Source of the DNA: Bacteroidaceae bacterium
GTDB taxonomy: Bacteria; Bacteroidota; Bacteroidia; Bacteroidales; Bacteroidaceae
DNA: 64,000 nucleotides
Direction of reading: 5' to 3'
Assembly (NCBI GenBank): GCA_017650045.1
Contig: JAGCFP010000008.1
Coordinates: 1 to 64,000 of the forward strand
The notes beneath the pieces were generated by a model. The model made no database searches. It was not told where the DNA came from and worked only from the letters and a program-made list of their open reading frames with translations. This document shows, one piece after another, positions 1-9,080 of the stretch. The first letter of the stretch is position 1; each line of letters starts with the position of its first letter. The translations under genes were made by a program, and so were the position numbers.

Positions 1-1964
1 AAGCCAATATGTGCACTTTCTGCAGGCACGAAACTGCCTATCTGTGCCATGAGCGTGATAAGGGCCGTCTGACGAAGCAAGGCACTCTTACCAGCCATAT
101 TGGGACCTGTAATGATGATGATTTGCTGACTATGACTGTCGAGTTCCACATCGTTAGGAATGTATTTCTCACCAATAGGCAGCTGTTTCTCAATCACAGG
201 ATGCCTTCCTTGACGGATATCCAGCACATCGTCATCGCAGATGATCGGACGGATATAGTTGTTTTCCTTCGCTATATTGGCAAAGGAGAGTAGGCAATCA
301 AGCCTTGCCAATTGGGTGGCATTCACTTGAATGGCAGGAATGAAATCGCCAACGGCTTGTACTAATTCTGTAAACAGTTGTGCTTCGAGTAGCAGGATCT
401 TATCTTCTGCACCAAGGATCTTGTCCTCATATTCCTTCAGTTCCTGTGTAATGTAACGCTCAGCATTGGTAAGTGTCATTTTGCGGATCCAATCTGCAGG
501 CACCTTATCTTTGTGGGTGTTTCTGACTTCAATATAATAGCCAAATACATTATTAAAGCCTATCTTGAGGCTTGGGATGCCTGTCAGTTCACTTTCTCTT
601 TGCTGAATCTGCAAGAGATAGTCTTTTCCACTGTAAGCAATGTGACGAAGTTCATCGAGTTCAGCATTATACTTGTCTTTTATCACACCACCCTTGTTTA
701 ATTGGAGTGGAGGAGCATCGTTTACCTCTTTCTCTATCCTCTCTCTAATCGACAAGCAGGCATTCAGTTGCTCACCAATGCGATTGATGATTTCATTATC
801 AGCTTGCATGCAAGCTTCCTTGATAGGCTCAATGGCTTGCAATGCTTGCTTCAGTGCCACTAATTCGCGAGGATTCACCCTTCCCGTTGCCACTTTGGAG
901 ATGATGCGCTCCAAATCACCAATGCGATGTAGTTGTTCCTCTATGAGTTCCTTGAAATCGGGTTCGCGGAAGAAATATTCCACCACACCTAAGCGATCAT
1001 TGATAGGTGCCACATCTTTCAGTGGGAAGACAAGCCAACGGCGCAGTAAACGTGCTCCCATCGGACAGATGGTCTTATCCAAGACATTCAGAAGGCTGCT
1101 CCCACCTTCATTCATGGAACCAAGCAATTCTAAGTTTCGGATAGTGAACTTATCCAGACGCACATACTTCTCTTCTTCAATGCGCGAAATGGAGGTGATG
1201 TGACTTATCTGCGTATGTTGCGTAAGCACCAAGTATTGCAAGATGGCACCAGCAGCGATGATGCCATTCGTGAGATGCTCCACGCCAAAACCTTTCAAGT
1301 TCTTCACTTCAAAATGGTCGAGCAACTTTTTCCGTGCTGATTGTTCAGTAAATACCCAATCGTCTAATTCGAAAGTATAGAACTTATTTCCAAAAGACTG
1401 TTCGAAGAATTCGCGTTTGCCACGCATGAAGAGCACTTCCTTCGGATTAAAGTTGTTCAGAAGCTTGTCTGCATAATCCATGGGCCCTTCTGCAGTGAGA
1501 AACTCACCCGTAGAGATATCAAGGAAAGAAAGTCCGATGATGTCTTTGTTGAAATGTACAGCAGCCAGAAAGTTGTTCTCCTTGTAGTTCAGCACATTAT
1601 GTCCCATCGCCACACCAGGAGTCACAAGCTCCGTGATGCCACGTTTCACTAATTTCTTCGTCAGTTTGGGATCCTCCAGTTGGTCGCAGATAGCCACGCG
1701 TTTCCCTGCGCGAATGAGTTTTGGAAGGTAAGTATCCAGCGCATGATGTGGGAATCCTGCCATTTCTATGGGTTTAGCTCCTCCCTTGCCATTGTTTCGT
1801 TTGGTGAGCGTGATACCTAAGATTTCTGCAGCGATCACTGCATCTGTGGAGTAAGTTTCATAGAAGTCGCCACATCTGAAAAGCAAGACAGCATCTGGAT
1901 GCTTAGCCTTCAAGTCCAGAAACTGTTTCATCATAGGAGTCTTTTCAATGTCTTCGTATCCCAT
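1..1964 (-). CDS. mutS: DNA mismatch repair protein MutS (3' end beyond window)
   Basis: MutS binds mismatched or slipped DNA and recruits MutL in an ATP-dependent way. Translating the minus strand from the ATG at 1964 gives [18 protein letters not shown], then the mismatch-binding region with the family signature GDFYETY and [15 protein letters not shown] in the first ~75 residues. The connector, lever and clamp regions follow. The Walker A motif GPNMAGKS lies near 88-115. The frame is still open at base 1, so about 654 codons are present and the C-terminal part of the ATPase is missing from the window. Upstream is a 406-bp intergenic region with divergent transcription. Identity is secure. 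Confidence 0.96.
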   Translation of the reverse strand, partial: MGYEDIEKTPMMKQFLDLKAKHPDAVLLFRCGDFYETYSTDAVIAAEILGITLTKRNNGKGGAKPIEMAGFPHHALDTYLPKLIRAGKRVAICDQLEDPKLTKKLVKRGITELVTPGVAMGHNVLNYKENNFLAAVHFNKDIIGLSFLDISTGEFLTAEGPMDYADKLLNNFNPKEVLFMRGKREFFEQSFGNKFYTFELDDWVFTEQSARKKLLDHFEVKNLKGFGVEHLTNGIIAAGAILQYLVLTQHTQISHITSISRIEEEKYVRLDKFTIRNLELLGSMNEGGSSLLNVLDKTICPMGARLLRRWLVFPLKDVAPINDRLGVVEYFFREPDFKELIEEQLHRIGDLERIISKVATGRVNPRELVALKQALQAIEPIKEACMQADNEIINRIGEQLNACLSIRERIEKEVNDAPPLQLNKGGVIKDKYNAELDELRHIAYSGKDYLLQIQQRESELTGIPSLKIGFNNVFGYYIEVRNTHKDKVPADWIRKMTLTNAERYITQELKEYEDKILGAEDKILLLEAQLFTELVQAVGDFIPAIQVNATQLARLDCLLSFANIAKENNYIRPIICDDDVLDIRQGRHPVIEKQLPIGEKYIPNDVELDSHSQQIIIITGPNMAGKSALLRQTALITLMAQIGSFVPAESAHIG

Positions 1965-2134
1965 ATCATTTCTTCGTTTAATGCATGCAAAGATAATACA
2001 AATAGTGGGTAAACGCAAATGCAGCGATTCTTTTAATAAAAGTGAAATGCCTGCTATAAAAATCTTACAATCTTTTAATAAAACAAAGGTTTATGCAAAA
2101 GTATGTTATAAAACACGCGAAAAAAGTTGGAAAA

Positions 2135-2165
2135 TTTGCAGGAACCAGAAAAGTCCGTACCTTTG
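2135..2165 (+). promoter_or_regulatory. Bacteroidota-type promoter
   Basis: TTTG at 2135-2138 and TAccTTTG at 2158-2165 are separated by 19 bp. This matches the Bacteroidota -33/-7 consensus. It lies directly upstream of the small-RNA-like element ending at 2232. Confidence 0.75.
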
Positions 2166-2169
2166 TAAC

Positions 2170-2232
2170 GTGTTTTTCATAGTATTAGATTTAAGGTTAA
2201 CAAGGTTGGGATACGGCGGTATCCCTTTTTTT
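2170..2232 (+). ncRNA. small-RNA-like element, copy 1
   Basis: Just after a good promoter lies a segment containing TTTTTCATAGT, then TTAGATTTAAGGTTAACAA, then a hairpin (GGGATAC/GTATCCC, 2208-2225) followed by a run of T. A second copy with the same layout lies at 7164-7246. The unit looks like a short terminated transcript or an attenuator leader: the next gene starts 139 bp downstream of the T-run. Function unknown. I have an impression, not checked, that this sequence recurs in Bacteroidales genomes. Confidence 0.55.
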
Positions 2233-2300
2233 ATGTCTTTTCTTTTGCAGTGTTTCTGGTATTTCGTAATTTTGTTCTTTAGATATGTATTTTTATTTTT

Positions 2301-2330
2301 CTAGTTAGGAAAAAATATTTCTCTAGTTAG
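2301..2330. repeat. CTAGTTAG tandem element, copy 1
   Basis: Two CTAGTTAG units at 2301-2308 and 2323-2330 start 22 bp apart and are separated by an A/T stretch. The same arrangement with the same 22-bp period occurs inside the arginase-like gene at 58462-58491. The remaining part of the 1965-2370 gap holds no gene that I can support. Confidence 0.5.
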
Positions 2331-2370
2331 AAATAATAAATTCCATAGTGAGGTAATAAAAAAGTGAGCG

Positions 2371-3144
2371 ATGACGATAATATATCCATCTCCGATATTT
2401 GGTCCTGTGCATTCACGACGCTTAGGTGTTTCATTAGGCATCAACTTGATGCCTGGTGATGGTAAGGTATGCTCGTTCGATTGCATTTACTGCGAATGTG
2501 GTTTCAATAAAGACTTCAAGCCAAAGTCTGCCCGTCCGTCGCGTGAAGAAGTACGAGAGGCTTTGGAAACCAAACTGAAGGACATGCAAAAGAATGGTCC
2601 TGCACCAGATGTATTGACGTTTGCAGGAAATGGAGAGCCCACGCTTCATCCCGACTTTCCTGGCATCATCGATGATACATTGGCATTGAGGGACCAGTAT
2701 TTTCCCAATGCAAAAGTCAGTGTGCTCAGTAATAGTACCATGATTCATAAGCCTGCCGTGTTTGAGGCTTTGAATAAGATTGACAATAACATCCTGAAGC
2801 TTGATACGGTGGATGAGGCTTATATTTCAGCTCTTGACCAACCCGCTAAGGGATATGATGTAAAGAAGATCATGGCGCACATGAAGGCGTTCCAAGGAAA
2901 TTGTATCATTCAGACCATGTTTCTGAAAGGCAGTTATCAAGGGAAGGATATGAACAATATCACTCCGCAGTATGTGGAGCCCTGGCTTGAAGCTGTGAAA
3001 GAGATCGCTCCCCGACAAGTGATGATTTACACCATCGATCGGGAAACGCCTACACATGATTTGCTGAAAGCCACGCACGAAGAACTTGATCGTATAGCTG
3101 CTAAAGTGGAAGCTGCTGGTATCCCATGTAGTGTGTCTTATTAA
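2371..3144 (+). CDS. radical SAM protein (COG0731-like)
   Basis: This 257-residue protein carries the cluster-binding motif CSFDCIYC (C-x3-C-x2-C) near residues 32-39, followed by FAGNGEPTLHPDF, the SAM-contacting GGE-like segment. The start of the protein (PSPIFGPVHSRRLG, with GINLMPGDGKVC) is typical of small radical SAM proteins annotated in COG0731, related to wyosine-base/Fe-S oxidoreductases. The exact substrate cannot be told from sequence. The gene stands alone, with the small-RNA-like element upstream, and the phosphatase gene follows within 16 bp, so the two may be co-transcribed. Confidence 0.85.
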   Translation: MTIIYPSPIFGPVHSRRLGVSLGINLMPGDGKVCSFDCIYCECGFNKDFKPKSARPSREEVREALETKLKDMQKNGPAPDVLTFAGNGEPTLHPDFPGIIDDTLALRDQYFPNAKVSVLSNSTMIHKPAVFEALNKIDNNILKLDTVDEAYISALDQPAKGYDVKKIMAHMKAFQGNCIIQTMFLKGSYQGKDMNNITPQYVEPWLEAVKEIAPRQVMIYTIDRETPTHDLLKATHEELDRIAAKVEAAGIPCSVSY

Positions 3145-3160
3145 TCTAATAATATATGAT

Positions 3161-3895
3161 ATGAAAAAGACTCAGATGCTTGTCATGCTTGTATTTCTGT
3201 TAATGAGTACAGCAGTCAGTGGACAAAACAAAGTGAAAGCCTATTTCACCACCGCAGAAATGCCTGATATGTTGAAATTTGCACCCACACCTCCAGATAG
3301 TACTTCCTCCCAATTCCAGTATGATCTGATGCGTTATGAATGGGGAAAGACGCAGCGTCAGGATTCTGTGAGAGCAGCCATTGCCATCAGGGATGCTGTT
3401 TATGGATTGAAAACCATCGTCAGTGAGTTCTCAGAACCATTTGGTTTGCAGATTTCAGAAGAAGATACCCCTAAAATCTATCATCTGCTGAGTGTTGCTT
3501 TGGCATCTACTGATAGTATCTGCACCATTCCCAAGCGTCACTATATGCGCATGCGTCCGTTCTTGAAAATGAAAGAACCTACCCTTACACCATGGGATGA
3601 GGCTTCGCTTTCCAGAAATGGGTCGTTTCCAAGTGGTCATACCATTTTAGGATGGAGTGCGGCCTTGTTGCTTTCAGAAATCAATCCACAGCGAGCAGAC
3701 ACTTTGTTGGCCAGAGGACTGATGTATGGCGAGAGTCGTGTGATTGTAGGAGCTCATTGGCAGAGCGATGTCGATGCTGGTGTATTGGCAGCCAGTGTGG
3801 CATACGGAAAGCTACATACCAGCAAGCGCTTCCAGAAAGACATGAAACGGGCTCGCAAGGAGTTCCGTAGAATCATGCGGAAAAGGGAGCGTTAG
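3161..3895 (+). CDS. class A-like acid phosphatase, PAP2 superfamily
   Basis: This is a secreted phosphomonoesterase-type protein of 244 aa. The start at 3161 gives a clean signal peptide (MKKTQMLVMLVFLLMSTAVSGQ); a longer in-frame start at 3131 would overlap the previous gene and spoil it. Motifs of the PAP2 active site are present: GSFPSGHT (signature near residues 154-161) and GESRVIVGAHWQSDVDAG (the SRxxxxxHxxxD element). The combination resembles bacterial class A non-specific acid phosphatases. The C-terminus is basic (RARKEFRRIMRKRER). It ends 10 bp before the convergent nuclease gene. Confidence 0.85.
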   Translation: MKKTQMLVMLVFLLMSTAVSGQNKVKAYFTTAEMPDMLKFAPTPPDSTSSQFQYDLMRYEWGKTQRQDSVRAAIAIRDAVYGLKTIVSEFSEPFGLQISEEDTPKIYHLLSVALASTDSICTIPKRHYMRMRPFLKMKEPTLTPWDEASLSRNGSFPSGHTILGWSAALLLSEINPQRADTLLARGLMYGESRVIVGAHWQSDVDAGVLAASVAYGKLHTSKRFQKDMKRARKEFRRIMRKRER

Positions 3896-3904
3896 AAAAG
3901 CGCA

Positions 3905-4801
3905 TCAGTTGCCCCAAACCCAAAGACTGGTGTCATAATTAGCTTCCAGAGGATTTTCGATTTCATCTGGAAGGGTAGGGAAGAAGTCGATCCCTGTGAT
4001 TTCCTCCACTTCATCAACGCTGTAAGCTTTCCAAGGTTTTCGGGAACTGTTGTTCTGGAAGATATATCCAATGGCTTGTGGAGTCTGCTTATTGACAACC
4101 AGAATCACTTTGAAGAAAGCATCGGGAACCACCACCTTATGTCTGCGTCCTATCACTTCTGCATTATCGGCATCATACACGATAGGGCCACAAACCACAT
4201 AGACTTTGCCATAACGACGTGCCCATCGACGACAAGCGATTTCCAAATCGTTCCAAGTCTCCTTGTTGAGTTCATGGTCTTGCGGACAAATATTGGTCAT
4301 ATAGAAGCATTCATCCATCGCAGTGGCATCATAGTGATTATCTCCTGCAGGACACATGTGTCCACGATCGTATCCAGAGCCACTATAATCTTCATAAGCC
4401 ACCGCTCTAGAGGCAGCAATGTCAGGATCAGACACGAAGAAATCACTACGATTGTAGTTGTCTGCCAGTTCCTCTTTTGTGATATCCCAAGCCACCCAAT
4501 TGGGGATATTCCATTTGGTATTAAAAGAAGTGGTATAGTTTTTTCGCTCTAAAATACGCTCAGAACGCCCTTGAATGCGTGCAGGTTTTTCCAATCCTTG
4601 TAAGTTGTAAAAAGCATCGCTTACATTGGTCACAGTGGTTTGCTGCTCCTCCACAGGAATGGAGATTTCCGTCTGCACTGGTTCATTGATTGTAGGGATA
4701 GGTTCCACAGCCGTATTACCTTTATAGCCAAAGAGCGCATAGAGCACTACGCCAATGAAAACGCAGATAGCGGTGATTATTTTAGATAGTTTTTTACGCA
4801 T
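3905..4801 (-). CDS. DNA/RNA non-specific endonuclease (NUC1 family)
   Basis: A 298-aa secreted or membrane-anchored nuclease. The chosen start at 4801 (MRKKLSKIITAICVFIGVVL) gives one N-terminal hydrophobic segment; 18 further residues upstream are possible but look like read-through. The catalytic motif SGYDRGHMCPAGDN carries the family DRGH with its general-base His, and the downstream CFYMTNICPQDHELNKETW contains the Asn region that binds the metal. These enzymes cut single- and double-stranded DNA and RNA and are usually exported, for example for nutrient scavenging. It is convergent with the phosphatase gene and divergent from rubrerythrin. Confidence 0.88.
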   Translation of the reverse strand: MRKKLSKIITAICVFIGVVLYALFGYKGNTAVEPIPTINEPVQTEISIPVEEQQTTVTNVSDAFYNLQGLEKPARIQGRSERILERKNYTTSFNTKWNIPNWVAWDITKEELADNYNRSDFFVSDPDIAASRAVAYEDYSGSGYDRGHMCPAGDNHYDATAMDECFYMTNICPQDHELNKETWNDLEIACRRWARRYGKVYVVCGPIVYDADNAEVIGRRHKVVVPDAFFKVILVVNKQTPQAIGYIFQNNSSRKPWKAYSVDEVEEITGIDFFPTLPDEIENPLEANYDTSLWVWGN

Positions 4802-4882
4802 ATTCTTTCTTATTTGCTGCGAAGATACGAAAAAACTTCGTATCTTTATCCCCACAATAATGACTAACTAACAATAAGATTT

Positions 4883-5458
4883 ATGAAAAGTGTAAAAGGT
4901 ACTCAGACAGAGAAAAACCTGCTCACCTCTTTTGCAGGTGAAAGTCAGGCACGTAACCGTTATACCTTCTTTGCCAGTGCTGCAAAGAAAGAGGGCTATG
5001 AGCAAATTTCAGCCATTTTTACAGAGACAGCTGATCAGGAGAAGGAGCATGCCAAGCGTATGTTCAAGTTTTTAGAGGGTGGCGTGGTAGAGATCACTGC
5101 CTCTTTCCCAGCTGGTGTGATAGGTAAGACTATCGATAATCTGAAGGCTGCAGCAGCTGGTGAGAACGAAGAGTGGACAGAGGCTTATCCTCACTTTGCA
5201 GAAGTGGCTGATGCAGAAGGTTTCCCAGAGATTGCAGAGATGTATCGTCGCATCGCCATTGCTGAGAAGGGCCACGAGGAGCGTTATCGCGCTTTCATTA
5301 AGAACATCGAGGCAGGTACTGTCTTTGCGAAGGAAGAAGAAACGGTATGGCAGTGCCGCAATTGTGGTTACATCCATGTTGGTAAGGAAGCTCCAGAAAG
5401 CTGTCCTGCATGCGACCATCCACAGGCTTACTTCGAAGTGAAGAAGACGAATATGTAA
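4883..5458 (+). CDS. rbr: rubrerythrin
   Basis: A 191-aa non-haem di-iron peroxidase that reduces hydrogen peroxide in anaerobes. The N-terminal ferritin-like four-helix domain contains the iron-ligand helices ([20 protein letters not shown] and [18 protein letters not shown]). The C-terminal rubredoxin-like domain has two Cys pairs, CRNCGY and CPACDHPQ. Length and domain order are the usual ones. It is monocistronic: the promoter region lies between it and the divergent nuclease gene, and a strong hairpin follows the stop. Confidence 0.95.
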   Translation: MKSVKGTQTEKNLLTSFAGESQARNRYTFFASAAKKEGYEQISAIFTETADQEKEHAKRMFKFLEGGVVEITASFPAGVIGKTIDNLKAAAAGENEEWTEAYPHFAEVADAEGFPEIAEMYRRIAIAEKGHEERYRAFIKNIEAGTVFAKEEETVWQCRNCGYIHVGKEAPESCPACDHPQAYFEVKKTNM

Positions 5459-5491
5459 GCTGGCTTTTTAATTGCAAAGTGTAGTAAAATG

Positions 5492-5523
5492 AAGATGGTC
5501 GCTTTTTGGCGACCATCTTTTTT
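5492..5523. terminator. bidirectional terminator between rbr and miaB
   Basis: A perfect 11-bp stem AAGATGGTCGC/GCGACCATCTT with a 6-nt loop (5492-5519) is followed by a T-run. An A-containing flank on the other side lets it serve the convergent miaB gene as well. Confidence 0.8.
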
Positions 5524-6895
5524 ATTCTACGGCTTCTCCTATCAGTGTTGCTGAAGAAGAGTCTGTGATTCTGACTTTTACGAACTCGCCTATGTGGTGG
5601 TTGCCCTTATCGAACACCACCATCTTGTTTTGTTCCGTACGTCCGCAGAGCTGAGTGCGTGAGCGTTTGGAAAAGCCTTCCACCAGTACGATGTATTCCT
5701 TACCAACACACTTGGCATTCTGCTCAGCACTAAGGCGGTTTTGTAAGGCAATAATCTCATTAAGGCGTCTGATCTTTACATCTTCAGGTACATTATCAGG
5801 CAGGTGCTTGGCAGCATAAGTGCCACTGCGTTCAGAGTATTTGAACATGAAGGCAGCATCATAGGCACACTCTTCCATCAATGAAAGCGACTCCTGATGA
5901 TCTTCCTCCGTTTCAGAGTGGAAACCACAGAAAATATCTGTAGAGATACCACAATCAGGGATAATGCGACGGATGGCAGCCATACGATCCAGATACCATT
6001 CACGTGTGTATTTACGATTCATCAGCTTCAATATGCGGTTGCTGCCACTTTGCACAGGCAGATGGATGTGCTTGCATACATTGGGATACTGTGCAATGAC
6101 TTCCAAGGTCTCATCACACATGTCCTTCGGATGCGAGGTAGTAAAGCGGATGCGGGTTTGTGGAGCCGCTTCTGCTACAATACGCAGTAAAGCAGGGAAA
6201 TTCACCACTTCACCATCTGCCTTCTCAAAGCGGTAGCTATCCACATTCTGTCCTAAAAGAATGATTTCCTTGTACCCTTTATCTACCAAGTCGTGTACTT
6301 CCTTCAAGATGCTTTCTACATCACGACTGCGCTCACGTCCGCGAGTATAAGGCACGATGCAGTAAGTACAGAAATTATTACATCCACGGGTGATACTCAC
6401 GAAACCAGAGATGCGGTTGCCTCCAATGCGTGAAGGAATCACATCCTTGTAGGTCTCTGTCTTTGAGAGTTCCACATTGATGGCTTTCTCACCATTCTCC
6501 ACAGCAGCGATCAGTTCTGGCAAGTTCAGATAAGCATCTGGACCCACCACCAGATCGGCATGGTGCTTGGTGATAAGATCGTCTTTGATATGCTCAGCCA
6601 TACAACCTAATACGCCCACGATGAGGCCGTTCTTACGCTTGCCCTTCAAGGAACGGAAATACTCCAGACGGTTGTATATTTTCTGCTCGGCATTCTCACG
6701 CACAGAGCATGTGTTCATAAAGACGGCATCGGCCTCATCCAGCGTCTCTGCCACTTCGTAGCCAGCCATCTGCATGATAGATGCCACCACCTCGCTATCT
6801 GCCACATTCATTTGGCAGCCGTATGTTTCGATGAAAAGTTTCTTAGTTCCCTTTTCAGTCGCAGATTTTAAGTCTGCTCCCGTTTCTTTCTTCAT
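5522..6895 (-). CDS. miaB: tRNA-2-methylthio-N6-dimethylallyladenosine synthase MiaB
   Basis: MiaB is a radical SAM methylthiotransferase that converts i6A37 to ms2i6A37 in tRNAs reading codons that start with U. The 457-aa protein has the N-terminal UPF0004 domain (FIETYGCQMNVADSE, plus FMNTCSVRENAEQK and GVLGCMAE, the three auxiliary-cluster Cys), the radical SAM motif GCNNFCTYCIVPYTRGRERS, and a C-terminal TRAM domain. ATG 6895 (MKKETGADLKS) was chosen because the extension to 6964 has no family match and contains a low-quality leader. It shares a terminator with rbr. Confidence 0.96.
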   Translation of the reverse strand: MKKETGADLKSATEKGTKKLFIETYGCQMNVADSEVVASIMQMAGYEVAETLDEADAVFMNTCSVRENAEQKIYNRLEYFRSLKGKRKNGLIVGVLGCMAEHIKDDLITKHHADLVVGPDAYLNLPELIAAVENGEKAINVELSKTETYKDVIPSRIGGNRISGFVSITRGCNNFCTYCIVPYTRGRERSRDVESILKEVHDLVDKGYKEIILLGQNVDSYRFEKADGEVVNFPALLRIVAEAAPQTRIRFTTSHPKDMCDETLEVIAQYPNVCKHIHLPVQSGSNRILKLMNRKYTREWYLDRMAAIRRIIPDCGISTDIFCGFHSETEEDHQESLSLMEECAYDAAFMFKYSERSGTYAAKHLPDNVPEDVKIRRLNEIIALQNRLSAEQNAKCVGKEYIVLVEGFSKRSRTQLCGRTEQNKMVVFDKGNHHIGEFVKVRITDSSSATLIGEAVE

Positions 6896-7132
6896 AAATC
6901 TAATGAATGATTGATTTTCGGTGCAAAGATAATACAAACCAGAGGTAGAATAAAATCTGCCCACCTATTTTTTTGATTGTATAGAAACCTAAGGATAGAG
7001 GGAGATGAAGGTGAGATGTCGAACATGAACAAAATGTGTTTGCTCTCCGACAAAAGAAATACTTACAGACTGATAGTTTATAAGGCTACTTTGTTAATTT
7101 ATCTAAATTTCAAGCACTTTTTCTTTCGGTTC

Positions 7133-7163
7133 TTTATTATCTCGGAAAATATGCTTACCTTTG
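7133..7163 (+). promoter_or_regulatory. Bacteroidota-type promoter of RNA element copy 2
   Basis: TAccTTTG at 7156-7163, with TTTA at 7133-7136 exactly 19 bp upstream as a near-consensus -33 box. It has the same position relative to the following conserved segment as the promoter at 2135-2165. Confidence 0.6.
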
Positions 7164-7246
7164 TATCGGAGAAAAAATTAGATTTTTTCATAGTTAAGGT
7201 TTAGGTTAAAATTGGAAGGAGGGTAGTTGTGAAACTGCCCTTTTTT
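7164..7246 (+). ncRNA. small-RNA-like element, copy 2
   Basis: After the -7 box come a TTTTTCATAGT segment, an AAGGTTTAGGTTAAAATTGG segment and a hairpin GGGTAGTT/AACTGCCC (7221-7240) with six T. The order of blocks matches copy 1 at 2170-2232, while the terminator stems differ in sequence but keep their place. That difference suggests selection on the terminator fold. The 118-aa gene starts about 70 bp later. The rest of the 6896-7315 gap shows no further gene. Confidence 0.55.
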
Positions 7247-7315
7247 ATTTTTCCCTTGTGTAAAAGAAAATATCTCTCTATATTTGCTTATCGAAAGTTT
7301 TAAAACGGTGGAATT

Positions 7316-7672
7316 ATGGATGACGGACTTTTCGGATTTATCATATTTGCATGCATCATGGTAGCAAGCATTGCCTACCAGAAACGTAAGTTGGCAATGG
7401 AAGAAGCTGCCGAGGAAGAGAAGTCTGCGCCTACTCCAAAAGTAATCATCAAGGATCTGACTAAACCACGTGCGAAGGCTACTACTGTGAAACAACCAAA
7501 GAAACCGACATTCCAACCCTCATCTGATTTCATTGGGCGCAACAACTATGTGAAGGATGAATTGAAGACAGCCAATGAGAAACCTGTAGAGAAATCGGAG
7601 TATGCCTTTGATTCTCTAGATGATGTGAAAAAAGCCGTTATCTGGTCAGAAATCTTAAAACGTAAGTATTAA
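7316..7672 (+). CDS. small membrane-anchored hypothetical protein
   Basis: A 118-residue protein I do not recognise. Residues 3-20 (DGLFGFIIFACIMVASIA) form one hydrophobic segment; the rest is hydrophilic, with a Glu/Ala-rich stretch, a Lys/Pro-rich middle (residues ~38-65) and a short folded-looking tail (DSLDDVKKAVIWSEILKRKY). The layout is that of a single-pass protein with a cytoplasmic tail. It is read from downstream of the small-RNA-like element and overlaps the convergent dacB gene by 18 bp at the stop codons. Confidence 0.65.
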   Translation: MDDGLFGFIIFACIMVASIAYQKRKLAMEEAAEEEKSAPTPKVIIKDLTKPRAKATTVKQPKKPTFQPSSDFIGRNNYVKDELKTANEKPVEKSEYAFDSLDDVKKAVIWSEILKRKY

Positions 7673-9079
7673 TTCATCACAAAGCTTATCTTGGAAATTG
7701 CGTGCTGCCTGTGCTGAGAGTGCGTTTTGGTTCATGATGGCGAAAGCTATGTCGTGTCCGCTCTTCGTTTTTAAATAGCCTGCTAAGCAATTCACTGCGG
7801 TATAGGATCCTGTCTTGGCATGCACTACATTATATGAAGGAGTTCCCTTGCGCATACGGGTTTTGAGAGTGCCGTCTATGCCTCCAATGGGTAATGCCTT
7901 TAGCAGGCGTTGGTAGATAGATTTATTGGTATAGGCATATTTCAAGAAGGCAACCAACAACTGGGGCGAGAGATAATCGTAGTTAGAAAGTCCACAACCA
8001 TCTACCAATCTGTAGTTATCAGCTTTTAATCCCAAACGACCAATCAGTTTTTTGATGGCGTCCGTACCATCAGAAGCAGAGAGGTGTTTCTTTCCTGTGG
8101 ATTGTGCAGCTATTCTGTAAAGCATGGCTTCAGCATTCAGGTTGTCGCTTTCCTTTAGCATCTGATCGAGTACTTCCTGCATAGGGGTAAGAAATACCAT
8201 CAGTTGTTTGCAGCCCTTAGAGGGTAGTTCTTTGTAACCATATCCCTCTGCCACTACTACGCCACGCGTTTTCAGTTGATCAAGCAGGGTATGCATAAAG
8301 AAGTCTTGCGAGCGATACATATTGATGCTTGCAGTGCCTCTGTTGCTTATGTTACCACTCACGATGATATGGTTGTCGTTTTCCAACCATCCACGAGTCA
8401 CCTTGAAAGCACCAGCTTTAGTCTGTTTGCTCACAGTTTGATTACTTATAGTATAGTAGGTTGATGTTGGCGTGGCCACAAGACGTGCTCTTTCCCCAGC
8501 ATTGCCAGCCGTAGCCGTGATTTTCACAGCACCCTTGTTCAGCATCAAAGGCGAGAGATAGGGCTGGAATGCTTCGGGATTGTCATCCCACAGCCATCCG
8601 CTCCCCCAGTAAAGGGAATCTTTCATGGAGACATCGCCATAGAGTTGCCCTTTGATGTGCCTTACCTGCAGTGCTGCGATGGTATCAGCAAAGAGGCTTA
8701 GTGCCTCTTCATCAAACTCGGGGTCGAAGCCTCCCACCACATAGACATTGCCGAAGAGGGTGTCTTGCTTGATTTCACCATCATACCAAAGTTCCGTGCG
8801 GAAAGGCTCTTCGCTTTGTGGTAAGGAGAGAGCCGTGATGGAGGTCAGCAGCTTCATGGTGGAGGCTGGGCGCCCCAGCATTTCAGACTGGTATTCATAG
8901 GAGGCTTTGCCACTCGTGAGGTCATAGACCATGATGCCTACGTTGGAGCCACTTGGCAGATTAGCTTTCACCACACTGTCTAGACGTAAGGTCAGTGCAT
9001 CAGTTTCTGTCAGTGTCTCCTGGGCTTGTATCAGCCACGGCAGGAGCATGCATCCTATGAATACCAGTAGTTTCTTCAT
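7655..9079 (-). CDS. dacB: D-alanyl-D-alanine carboxypeptidase/endopeptidase (PBP4 type, DacB)
   Basis: A 474-aa low-molecular-weight penicillin-binding protein (peptidase family S13) that trims or cleaves peptidoglycan peptides. A signal peptide (MKKLLVFIGCMLLPWLIQAQ) directs export. The three active-site motifs are in order: SxxK as STMK (~residue 73), SxN as SDN (~310) and KTG as KTGSYT (~420). The spacing between the first two is large, as expected for the inserted domains of PBP4. It follows the M13 peptidase gene with one base between stop and start, so the two form an operon. Confidence 0.92.
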   Translation of the reverse strand: MKKLLVFIGCMLLPWLIQAQETLTETDALTLRLDSVVKANLPSGSNVGIMVYDLTSGKASYEYQSEMLGRPASTMKLLTSITALSLPQSEEPFRTELWYDGEIKQDTLFGNVYVVGGFDPEFDEEALSLFADTIAALQVRHIKGQLYGDVSMKDSLYWGSGWLWDDNPEAFQPYLSPLMLNKGAVKITATAGNAGERARLVATPTSTYYTISNQTVSKQTKAGAFKVTRGWLENDNHIIVSGNISNRGTASINMYRSQDFFMHTLLDQLKTRGVVVAEGYGYKELPSKGCKQLMVFLTPMQEVLDQMLKESDNLNAEAMLYRIAAQSTGKKHLSASDGTDAIKKLIGRLGLKADNYRLVDGCGLSNYDYLSPQLLVAFLKYAYTNKSIYQRLLKALPIGGIDGTLKTRMRKGTPSYNVVHAKTGSYTAVNCLAGYLKTKSGHDIAFAIMNQNALSAQAARNFQDKLCDELILTF

Positions 9080-9080
9080 C

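Noticed and set aside
673..1203. A 176-aa plus-strand open frame in the mutS region
   Set aside because: It is antisense to a clear mutS reading frame and has no domain; the same holds for all plus-strand frames between 9 and 1203.
4076..4552. A 158-aa plus-strand frame
   Set aside because: Antisense to the nuclease gene with the DRGH motif; composition is shadow-like (His/Ile-rich).
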